From NCBI GenBank assembly GCA_030841765.1, contig JAUUSS010000058.1:1-14932 (forward strand): a stretch of 14,932 bases of DNA. The letters are read 5' to 3'. The DNA is from Collinsella aerofaciens. Its GTDB lineage: Bacteria > Actinomycetota > Coriobacteriia > Coriobacteriales > Coriobacteriaceae. A program made the position numbers and the translations under genes. Shown here piece by piece: positions 1 through 6,905 of the stretch (the stretch's first letter is position 1; each line of letters opens with the position of its first letter). Under the pieces are notes generated by a model. The model saw only the letters and a program-made list of their open reading frames with translations, searched no databases and was not told where the DNA came from.

Positions 1-602
1 CCATCAACGAGCAATACAACCTGCTCATCACAGGCAATCTCCAGCAGCTCTATGAGCACACCGAGCACCGAGTCAACCTCGTCCGCGCTCGCCACGTCAC
101 GCGCGACGCGTTCGATGTGACGCACCTTATCTCGAGCTAAATCCGGAGCCTCCAAGAGCGCCAACAAGCGAGCGCACTCGCCCGAAAGGGCATCGCGCAC
201 GACGCCGGCAACAGCGGGGCCACGCCTCGCAGCGCCAGAAAAGTCCAGCGATATCACCGGATAGCAAGCGTACTCATCCCGATAGCGCCCGCCGTCTGCA
301 TCCCAAATCTGAGCATCGGCAAACAAACGCTGACCAGCGCGACCGACCGCTGGACGCTCCAGAAAAGCCCTGAGCATCGACAAGTTCATGCTCTTGCCAA
401 AACCCTCGGGTCGACAGCACACCACAACGGACGCGTCGCAGTCCAACACATCTGCAATAAACATGGTCTTGTCGACCAGCGTGCAGTAACCAAGAGCCTC
501 CGCATAGTCATGCATGCCAATGGGTAAAGCCGCATCGTCGGCACAGCCGATCAAACGCACGCCAAAGTCGGCAGCACAACCATTATTTACCTGTTCAGAC
601 AC
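1..602 (-). CDS. AAA-ATPase-like protein, 5' part (cut by window edge)
   Basis: An uninterrupted reading frame runs from a GTG at 602 to the left edge, giving 200 codons with no stop. The GTG is chosen because AGGGGG lies about 8 bases upstream; a TTG directly in front is a less likely alternative. The protein contains the VDKT box (residues 43-46), a P-loop RPEGFGKS (64-71) followed by MNLSML, and a hydrophobic strand VVLLVDG at the end of the visible part that would be Walker B. This order matches the AAA-ATPase_like family (Pfam PF09820), usually about 500-600 residues with a C-terminal PD-(D/E)XK nuclease-like domain that would lie outside the window. The family is multicopy in gut anaerobes and its role is not established. 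Walker B here reads VDG where VDE/IDE is common; the next residue is outside the window. Confidence 0.85.
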   Translation of the reverse strand, partial: MSEQVNNGCAADFGVRLIGCADDAALPIGMHDYAEALGYCTLVDKTMFIADVLDCDASVVVCCRPEGFGKSMNLSMLRAFLERPAVGRAGQRLFADAQIWDADGGRYRDEYACYPVISLDFSGAARRGPAVAGVVRDALSGECARLLALLEAPDLARDKVRHIERVARDVASADEVDSVLGVLIELLEIACDEQVVLLVD

Positions 603-636
603 CAAAACGTTCCCCCTAAATCGCAACACGATGCCA

Positions 637-642
637 ATTGTA
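637..642 (-). promoter_or_regulatory. candidate -10 box for the AAA-ATPase-like gene
   Basis: On the minus strand TACAAT lies about 35 bases upstream of the GTG at 602. No good -35 hexamer is seen at the expected spacing, so this is weak. The rest of 603-735 holds nothing else I can support. Confidence 0.3.
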
Positions 643-735
643 ATGACCGCCTCGCGCGTACCGATGTCGCCGCGCGATCATATCGGGCAACGGTAGGAAC
701 AAAGGCCTTGAGGGGGCATAACAAATCGTTGTGCA

Positions 736-770
736 ACAAAATGGGGCCCGATGCATTCGCACCGGACCCC
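736..770 (-). terminator. intrinsic terminator of the surface-protein gene
   Basis: On the minus strand, 12 base pairs (with two G-U pairs) close a GAAU loop across 743-770, and the stem is followed by ATTTTG. It starts 35 bases past the stop codon at 805, so it fits as the terminator of the minus-strand surface-protein gene. The stem is stable and the T tract short. Confidence 0.75.
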
Positions 771-804
771 GTCCTAACTCTTTAGTTATCTAGTAACCGA
801 GAGG

Positions 805-2615
805 CTACTCCTCCGAGCCGTCCTCCCCAGAAGCTTTCTTCTGCTGATCGAGCTTATGCTTACCACTTACGATAGACGTAGCGCCCAGTGTGGCCAAGCT
901 CGCGCTGGCAAGGCTCGCCATCACAATCAGATCGCCCGTCTTGGGCATGTTGCCGCCCGAGGACTTGGTCGTTGTAGTCGTCGTGGTGGTCACCGTTTTG
1001 GAGTCATTTTGCTCCTGGTTCTGGTTGTCGGTGTTGCCCTTGCCGCCGTCCTCGCCCTGCTGCTTTCCGTCCTCGGTCTTGCCCGTATTCTCGTCCTTAT
1101 CCTCAGATTCAGACTTCTTACCATCGTCCTTCTTCTGAGCGGACTTGTCGTCCTTCTCCTCAGAGCTAGAACCCTTATCGGATTCGGTCTTCTCGGAAGC
1201 CTTGTCCTTAGAGTCGCCCTTTGCGGCCTCGGTCTTTTCCGTGGAAACCTGATCAGAGTTGTCCTTGTTCTGGGCCGAGCCGTTATTGACGCCAGCCATC
1301 AGCGAAGAGCCCAACGTAGAACCAAGCTGCACGGAGAAAGAAGGCTTCTTGTCCGGCGAAGCAACGGGGGCGTCCGGCGCCTTATTCGAGTCGTCCTTGG
1401 AAGCATCGGAATCAGGGGTTGCGTCAGAGCCGGAGCCGTTGTTAGAGCCGGTGTCAACGGACGAATCGCTCGAGCCGGTGGAAGAGTCAGAGGAACCTGC
1501 GTCGGTCGAACCAGAGGCGGCGCTGTCCGTATTGCCGGCAGAGCTTGAAGACGAATCGCCCGCAGTAGAGCCGTTCGAATCGGAGCCGTTCGAGGTAGAG
1601 CCGTCGTTGGTAGTGCCACCAGCAGAGCCATTACCGTCAGCATCGGTCGAGGGCGCATCCATCCTGTCATCGTTGGCATCGTCACTCGAGTCGTCATTCG
1701 AATCAGGTGTCGGCGAGGGCGCCGGCGCAGGCTCGGGCTGCACGGGCGTCGCAGCGGCCGCCTCGTCCTCGGCGATATAAACCAAGCAGTCCTTCAGCTC
1801 ATTCTTATAACGATTCTTCCAGCCCTCATGATACTGGGGCTGGCTCGAATACTTGGTGGCGACATTGTTGACCACGCTATTGGAAAGCGCCGTCACAAAC
1901 TCGCGGTCGGACATATCGTTGGAAAGATTCGCCCAGCGGAAAAGTCCCTGCAGCCACCGGTGCCGCACATGTTGGTGATGCTCCACACCATGCCCTTAAC
2001 ACAGTCGGCGCGGCCGGAGATATCAATGCCCAGGCCGCTCTTGAGCCACGCCTCGGTCACTGCATAGTACGAGTTGTACGCATAGGCATCTTGAAGTGCA
2101 GAGAACTCAACAGGATCGGTGTTGTAAGCAACCTGGAAAGCCTCCTGCGCGATACGGCCCAGCTCGGTGAGCTGACCGTTCTCGGACATGGGATTGTTCG
2201 CGTTGGAAATCTCGCTGCCGCGATCAATCGCATCCTTGAGCATGCTGTATTTTTCGGGGTTGTAGTTGTAGGCCTGCTTCATAAACGGAATGAACGACCA
2301 ACGACGGTCGAACTGGTAATAACCCAGCGCGTTATAGCCGTCACCGTACGAAAAGCCCTGGTTGTAGTTGCCATGGCTCTCGTACTTGGTAAAGTACTTC
2401 ATCTCGGGAGTCACGTTGACAAACGAGACACCCTGGACCGACCTCAGCACGCCCGAGAAGGACTGCTGGGTGTAGAGACCCTTATCGATATCGGTGGCAT
2501 CCGAGGCAACGCCCGGCGTGGGCTCCTCGGCAGCGGCGGGTGCCGGCGCGGAAACGGCGCCAAACGAAAGCGCCAGCGTCAGGCCCGCGACAATAGCAGA
2601 ATGCTTGGGCTGCAT
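805..2615 (-). pseudogene. sortase-anchored surface protein with lysozyme-like N-terminus, split by a frameshift
   Basis: Two overlapping minus-strand frames, 1893-2615 (240 codons) and 805-1986 (393 codons), read as one protein of about 603 residues if one T is added at 1940-1943. ATG 2615 is preceded by GGGAGGA. Residues 1-29 are a signal peptide ending AAA|EE. Residues about 70-300 have a lysozyme/transglycosylase-like pattern: KYES (Glu79 the candidate acid), then GYYQFDRRW (98-106), then a helical part that continues across the frameshift (RDF | FRWANLS) to ELKDCL. That continuity supports an originally single gene. A low-complexity Ser/Asp/Gly/Asn stalk follows, then a Lys/Glu/Asp stretch and a run of eight Thr. 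The end is a sortase signal: MPKTG (about 557-561 of the joined protein), a hydrophobic segment and a Lys-rich tail. It would be exported and wall-anchored, perhaps remodelling peptidoglycan. The enzymatic call is an inference from motif layout. The frameshift may be real, phase-variable or an assembly error. Confidence 0.75.
1940..1943 (-). other. frameshift site in a T homopolymer
   Basis: The minus strand reads GAC TTTT CCGC. With four T the upstream frame continues as RDFSAGR and stops 15 codons after RDF. With five T it would read RDFFRWANLS and enter the long downstream frame. The downstream frame's own first ATG (1986) has no clear ribosome site, and its first 15 residues are unlike secreted-protein sequence, so an independent downstream gene is unlikely. 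Confidence 0.8.
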
Positions 2616-2754
2616 AAGATCCTCCCTGCATTGGTGTAGTTAAAGTGCAGTTTGCAAAGATAGAATTAAGTATTGCAGCTCGCCCGTTGTTGCACAACAA
2701 CCACTCGGTAAACGGCAACAACCCTCCGCGAAATCTTAAGGAATTGCGCTCAAC
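2616..2754. promoter_or_regulatory. intergenic region with a GTTGTTG/CAACAAC inverted repeat
   Basis: This spacer lies between the Rrf2 gene stop (2755) and the surface-protein start (2615), both on the minus strand. It holds a perfect inverted repeat of 7-base arms around CA at 2686-2701, with no T tract on the minus strand, so it looks more like an operator than a terminator. A 12-base core, GTTGTGCAACAA on the minus strand, recurs on the plus strand at 728-739 near the terminator of the same gene. The promoter of the surface-protein gene is probably here, but I cannot assign a convincing -35/-10 pair. Confidence 0.4.
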
Positions 2755-3186
2755 CTACAGCTTAATGTCAAAGTTGATCTCGGGGACGGCGGCTAGGTCG
2801 GCCAACGTCACACCGTCGACGTACTTTTCGATCACGTCGTCCAGACCACGCCAGAACTTGACGGTCGAGCAAAGATCGCTGCGAGTGCAGCTGTTGTCGA
2901 TGCCATCGCACGCCACCGGAGCCGTGCTGCCTTCAACGGCACGCAGGATGTCGCCGGCACGCACCTCAGCGGGGTCCTTGGCCATCATGTAGCCGCCGCC
3001 CTTGCCGCGCACGCTCTTAAGCAGGCCCGCCTTCATGAGCGGACGGACCAGCTGCTCCAAATACTTTTGCGAGATATGCTCGCGGTCGGCGACCTCGCGC
3101 AGGGCGATTTTGCCCTCGACGTCACCAAGCGCTGCGATATAGATCATCAGACGGAGGGCATAGCGGCCCTTAGAAGAAATGAGCAT
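2755..3186 (-). CDS. Rrf2-family Fe-S-sensing transcriptional regulator (IscR-like)
   Basis: The protein has 143 residues, typical of Rrf2 regulators. I place the start at ATG 3186 (MLISSKGRYALRLM), which matches the usual Rrf2 N-terminus and has GAGGG just upstream; the frame stays open for 17 more codons to ATG 3237, but that extension is atypical. A winged helix-turn-helix covers about residues 25-70: the recognition helix is ISQKYLEQL (38-46) and the wing is VRGKGGGY (59-66). Three cysteines, Cys93, Cys100 and Cys106 (C-x6-C-x5-C), sit where IscR-type members bind a cluster (C-x5-C-x5-C in E. coli IscR). It is divergent from sufC with 222 bp between starts, so the likely job is to control the SUF operon and itself according to Fe-S status. 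The cluster type and whether it represses or activates cannot be read from sequence. Confidence 0.92.
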   Translation of the reverse strand: MLISSKGRYALRLMIYIAALGDVEGKIALREVADREHISQKYLEQLVRPLMKAGLLKSVRGKGGGYMMAKDPAEVRAGDILRAVEGSTAPVACDGIDNSCTRSDLCSTVKFWRGLDDVIEKYVDGVTLADLAAVPEINFDIKL

Positions 3187-3207
3187 ACCTACCCTCTCGT
3201 CGTAACC

Positions 3208-3235
3208 GGGACAAAATACCAGGCTTGTTTGTCCC
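3208..3235. promoter_or_regulatory. inverted repeat GGGACAAA/TTTGTCCC in front of the Rrf2 gene
   Basis: GGGACAAA (3208-3215) and TTTGTCCC (3228-3235) form a perfect 8-bp inverted repeat with a 12-base spacer, starting 22 bases upstream of the Rrf2 ATG. A second inverted repeat overlaps it: CAGGCTTGTTTG (3220-3231) against CAAACAAACCTG (3255-3266), matching at 11 of 12 positions. They are plausible operators for autoregulation or control of divergent transcription. Confidence 0.45.
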
Positions 3236-3298
3236 AAATCTTATGCACGCGGGGCAAACAAACCTGATTATTATGTCCCACATCTAAAAAGTCGAGTG

Positions 3299-3324
3299 GA
3301 TTAGTCGGGTTTTCCCTTGACTAA
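3299..3324. promoter_or_regulatory. candidate Rrf2 operator overlapping the suf -35 box
   Basis: TTAGTC (3301-3306) and GACTAA (3319-3324) are inverted arms, with GGG/CCC also paired inside. The half-sites TTAGTCGGG and CTTGACTAA resemble those of type-1 IscR/Rrf2 operators (a YGACT half and an AGTCRG half). A third degenerate half, GTCGAGT, lies at 3291-3297. The right arm contains the TTGACT proposed as the -35 box, so a bound regulator would block RNA polymerase. This is inference by motif resemblance only. Confidence 0.45.
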
Positions 3325-3344
3325 CGCCGAACCCATAGTAACTT
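3317..3344 (+). promoter_or_regulatory. candidate suf operon promoter
   Basis: TTGACT (3317-3322) is a near-consensus -35 box. TAACTT (3339-3344) at 16-bp spacing is a weak -10. This would place transcription start near 3350 and give a leader of about 60 bases before sufC. The weak -10 fits a promoter governed by a regulator. Confidence 0.4.
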
Positions 3345-3408
3345 TATTCCGAGAAGATTCCTAGGGTTTAGTACACCTATGAGTACACCATATACAGAGA
3401 GGGACAGC

Positions 3409-4209
3409 ATGAGCGCAAATCCGCTGCTTTCCATCGAAGGTCTGACCGCCTCCGTGGACGAGAAGACCATCCTCCACAACGTCAACCTCAACGTCGCCGC
3501 CGGCGAGACCCACGTGCTGATGGGACCCAACGGCGCCGGCAAGTCCACCCTCGGCCACCTGGTCATGGGCGACCCCGTCTACACGGTCAACGACGGCCGC
3601 ATCGTCTTTGACGGCCAGGACATCACCGAGCTCACCACCGACAAGCGTTCGCGCGCCGGCCTGTTCCTGAGCTTCCAGGCCCCGGTCGAGATTCCGGGCG
3701 TGCCACTGTCGAGCTTTTTGCGCGCCAGCATCGCCGGCCGCCCCGGCCTGGAGATGAAGGGCAAGGAGTTCCGCCGTCGCGTCAAGGAGCTCGCGGCCGA
3801 GCTCAACATGGATACCGCCTACCTCAACCGCGAGCTGGGCGTGGGCTTCTCGGGCGGCGAGAAAAAGAAGGTCGAAATGCTCCAGCTTCTGCTGCTGCAG
3901 CCCAAGCTCGCCATCCTGGACGAGACTGACTCCGGCCTGGACGTCGACGCCCTTTCCACCGTCAGTCATGGCATGGACGCCTACCGCAAGAGCTGCGACG
4001 GCTCCATGCTCATCATCACGCACAACACGCGCATCCTGGAGCACCTGGATGTCGACCGCGTCCACGTTATGGTCAAGGGCCACATCGTGCGCGAGGACGA
4101 CGCCTCGCTGATCCCCTGGATCGACAAGAACGGCTTTGAGACCTTCGAGCGCGAGGCCGCCGAGCAGCGCGCCCAGGCCGAGGCCGCCGCTGCCGAGCAG
4201 CAGGCGTAA
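3409..4209 (+). CDS. sufC: SufC, Fe-S cluster assembly ATPase
   Basis: This is the cytoplasmic ABC-type ATPase of the SufBCD scaffold, which uses ATP hydrolysis to reshape SufB-SufD during cluster assembly. The protein has 266 residues, close to the usual 250-265. Visible motifs are Walker A GPNGAGKST (39-47), Q-loop Gln90, signature FSGGE (147-151), Walker B LAILDETD (167-174) with the SufC-typical DSGLDVDAL after it, and H-loop His205. The start is ATG 3409 with GAGAGGG upstream; an in-frame ATG at 3379 would add ten residues but lacks a good ribosome site. The C-terminal 20 residues are an Ala/Glu/Gln-rich tail. It is first in the suf operon, with 12 bases to sufB. Confidence 0.97.
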   Translation: MSANPLLSIEGLTASVDEKTILHNVNLNVAAGETHVLMGPNGAGKSTLGHLVMGDPVYTVNDGRIVFDGQDITELTTDKRSRAGLFLSFQAPVEIPGVPLSSFLRASIAGRPGLEMKGKEFRRRVKELAAELNMDTAYLNRELGVGFSGGEKKKVEMLQLLLLQPKLAILDETDSGLDVDALSTVSHGMDAYRKSCDGSMLIITHNTRILEHLDVDRVHVMVKGHIVREDDASLIPWIDKNGFETFEREAAEQRAQAEAAAAEQQA

Positions 4210-4221
4210 AGGGGCGACGCA

Positions 4222-5634
4222 ATGACCAAGAACCGCACCGAGGTCGCGGACATCGACCGCAGCCTCTACGACTTCACCTATGGCGAGGAGGGATTTGAGC
4301 GCCTCGACGCCGGCATCACGCCCGACATCGTGCGCGAGATCAGCGCCAAGAAGGACGAGCCGCAGTGGATGCTCGACCTGCGCTTAAAGTCCCTCGAGAT
4401 CTTTAATCGTTTTCCCGACCCGACGTGGGGCCCCTCCATCGAGGGCCTGGACATGGATAACATCGTCACCTATGTCAAGCCCAACACCGACCAAAAGCAC
4501 GACTGGGAGTCGGTGCCCGACGACATCAAGAGCACCTTTGAGCGCCTGGGCATCCCCGAGGCCGAGCGCAGCTATCTGGCAGGCGTCGGCGCGCAGTACG
4601 ACTCCGAGCTCGTCTACCACAACATGCAGGACACGGCGTCTAAGATGGGCATCGTCTACTCCGGCATCGAGGAGGCCCTGCACGACCCGCAGTGGGAACC
4701 GCTCATCCACGAGAAGTTTATGACGCTCATCCCGCCCACCGACCACAAGTTTGCGGCCCTGCACGGCGCCGTATGGTCGGGCGGCTCGTTTGTCTACGTG
4801 CCCAAGGGCACCAAGCTCGACTTCCCGCTGCAGAGTTACTTCCGTCTTAACGCCAAGGGCGCCGGCCAGTTTGAGCACACGCTCATCATCGTCGAGGACG
4901 ATGCCGACCTGCACTTCATTGAGGGTTGCTCCGCGCCCAAGTACAACGTGGCCAACCTCCACGCCGGCGCCGTCGAGCTCTTTGTGGGCAAGCGTGCGCA
5001 CCTGCGCTACTCTACCATCGAGAATTGGTCCAAGAACATGTACAACCTCAACACCAAGCGTGCGCGCGTGGACGAGGACGGCGACATCGAGTGGATCAGC
5101 GGCTCCTTCGGTAGCCACGTGGGCTACCTCTACCCCATGAGCGTGCTCAGCGGACGCCGCGCCCGCTCGAGCTTTACCGGCATTACCTTTGCCGGCGCCG
5201 GCCAGAACCTGGATACCGGCTGCAAGGTCGTGCTCAACGCGCCCGATACTTCGGCAACCGTCGAGACCAAGGGCATCTCCAAGAGCGGCGGCATCCAGAC
5301 CTTCCGCAGCTCCATCGTGGCCACGCCCAAGGCCGAGGGTTCCAAGGCAACCGTGAGCTGCCAGTCGCTCATGCTCGACGACCAGAGCCGCTCCGACACC
5401 ATCCCCGCCATGGACATCCGCGCCAAGAATGTCGACATCGGCCACGAGGCCACCATCGGCCGTATCGGCGACGATAAGGTGTTCTACCTGATGAGCCGCG
5501 GTATCTCGGAGGAAGAAGCCCGTACCATGATCGTCAACGGCTTTGCCAACCCGGTCTCCAAGGAGCTACCGCTGGAGTACGCCGTCGAGATGAACAACCT
5601 GATCAAGCTCGAGATGGAAGGAGCGATCGGATAA
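4222..5634 (+). CDS. sufB: SufB, Fe-S cluster scaffold subunit
   Basis: The protein has 470 residues, standard for SufB, and is the core scaffold on which clusters form from SufS/SufU-derived sulfur and iron. The SufBD beta-helix domain fills the C-terminal two-thirds. Cys380 (in ATVSCQSLM) and Glu409 with His408 (GHEATIGRI) have the same spacing as E. coli SufB Cys405 and His433/Glu434, the residues implicated in sulfur transfer and cluster binding at the SufB-SufD interface. AAAGGGGCG precedes the ATG. The stop overlaps the sufD start by one base (TAATG), suggesting translational coupling. The protein looks intact. Confidence 0.97.
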   Translation: MTKNRTEVADIDRSLYDFTYGEEGFERLDAGITPDIVREISAKKDEPQWMLDLRLKSLEIFNRFPDPTWGPSIEGLDMDNIVTYVKPNTDQKHDWESVPDDIKSTFERLGIPEAERSYLAGVGAQYDSELVYHNMQDTASKMGIVYSGIEEALHDPQWEPLIHEKFMTLIPPTDHKFAALHGAVWSGGSFVYVPKGTKLDFPLQSYFRLNAKGAGQFEHTLIIVEDDADLHFIEGCSAPKYNVANLHAGAVELFVGKRAHLRYSTIENWSKNMYNLNTKRARVDEDGDIEWISGSFGSHVGYLYPMSVLSGRRARSSFTGITFAGAGQNLDTGCKVVLNAPDTSATVETKGISKSGGIQTFRSSIVATPKAEGSKATVSCQSLMLDDQSRSDTIPAMDIRAKNVDIGHEATIGRIGDDKVFYLMSRGISEEEARTMIVNGFANPVSKELPLEYAVEMNNLIKLEMEGAIG

Positions 5635-6905
5635 TGAAACAGACCACGAACACCGCTGCTACCACCCTTGAGCAGGTCAATGCGATGCCGGCTGCCACAT
5701 GGGGCTGGCTGAAGATGAACCAGACCAAGCTCGAGCTCTCTGACGAGCTTGCCGCCGCTCCCGCCGAGACCGTTAAGGTTGAGGGCTTGGACGAGCAATT
5801 TGCTGGCGTGGCAGACGCGTTCGACGCCGCCATGGACGCCATGGCCGAGCGCTTCCCCGAGCGCCGCGCCTCCGCGCCCGGCGATGCCGCCGACCGCGCC
5901 CGCATCACGCCCGAGACCGAGCTCGACGTGCCCGCCACCTCCGTCTACCAGGCCGGTGCCATTAAGCTGGAGGAGGAGCTCTCCCCCGCTGAGGCCTTCG
6001 AGACTGGCATGGGCGAGGCTGCCTACACCTACCTGGCCGACCACGCCACCAAGCGCGTCGTCATCGATGTGCCCGCATACAAGCACGCCACGGTTACCGT
6101 GCGTGTGAGCGGTGTCGATGCCGCCGCGGCCATCGCCGCCATCGACGTCGTCGTCCGTCCCCAGTCGACGCTCGACCTGCAGATCGCCCTGGACTCCCCC
6201 GTTGCCGGCGAGGGCGTCGTGGGATCCGTGCTGCGCGTGTGCGCCCACGAGTACGCCACCGTCAACGTGACCTGCACGCAGACGCTCGACGATAGCTGGA
6301 TCGCGCTCGACGACACCGGCCTGTTCCTGGACGAGGGCGCGCGCGTCAACGTGCAGCACACCGTCCTGGGTGCCGGCGCCAGCGCCACCGGCCTTGCCGG
6401 CGACCTGCTGGGCGATACCGCCAAGGTCACCATCGATACTGACTACCTGGGCGCCCGAGAGCAGGTGCGCGACTTTAACTACGAGCTGCGCCACCGCGGT
6501 CGCAAGACCGAGTGCGAGATCGACGCCAACGGCGTGCTGACCGGCACGTCCAAGAAGGTCTACCGCGGCACCATCGACCTCGTGCACGGTTGCAAGGGTG
6601 CAACCGGCACCGAGCGCGAGACGGTGCTTTTGGCCAACAAGGGCGTCGACAACAAGACCGTTCCCGTCATTCTCTGCGACGAGGACGACGTCGCCGGCAA
6701 CCACGGAGCCACCATCGGCCACGTCCGCGACGAGCAACTGTTCTACCTCGCCTGCCGCGGCCTTGACCAAAACGCCGCCGAGGACCTGTTCGTCCGCGCC
6801 AAGCTGGAGGACGCCGCACTTTCCGCCACCGACGAGCGCACCCGCGCCGCCGTCGTCCGCCTGGGCAACAACCTGATCGACAACTTTGAAGAGGAGCTCG
6901 CATGA
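5634..6905 (+). CDS. sufD: SufD, Fe-S assembly scaffold partner subunit
   Basis: The protein has 423 residues and is the paralogue of SufB that pairs with it and with SufC. Its C-terminal SufBD core includes GNHGATIGHV with His357, aligning with E. coli SufD His360, which is implicated in iron and cluster handling. The N-terminal 120 residues are Ala/Glu-rich and poorly conserved, as is usual for SufD. Start and stop both overlap neighbouring genes, by one base with sufB and by four with sufS (ATGA), so the subunits are probably made in coupled amounts. Confidence 0.95.
   Translation: MKQTTNTAATTLEQVNAMPAATWGWLKMNQTKLELSDELAAAPAETVKVEGLDEQFAGVADAFDAAMDAMAERFPERRASAPGDAADRARITPETELDVPATSVYQAGAIKLEEELSPAEAFETGMGEAAYTYLADHATKRVVIDVPAYKHATVTVRVSGVDAAAAIAAIDVVVRPQSTLDLQIALDSPVAGEGVVGSVLRVCAHEYATVNVTCTQTLDDSWIALDDTGLFLDEGARVNVQHTVLGAGASATGLAGDLLGDTAKVTIDTDYLGAREQVRDFNYELRHRGRKTECEIDANGVLTGTSKKVYRGTIDLVHGCKGATGTERETVLLANKGVDNKTVPVILCDEDDVAGNHGATIGHVRDEQLFYLACRGLDQNAAEDLFVRAKLEDAALSATDERTRAAVVRLGNNLIDNFEEELA

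Noticed and set aside
856..1780. Long plus-strand open frames (856-1548, 1259-1780) opposite the surface-protein stalk
   Set aside because: They are Val/Leu- or Ser/Glu-rich antisense shadows of low-complexity Ser/Asp/Lys codons, with no ribosome sites or domains.
3370..3389. AGTACACC direct repeat before sufC as an operator
   Set aside because: The 8-base repeat (3370-3377, 3382-3389) lies within the leader, partly over an alternative start codon. It is short enough to be chance.
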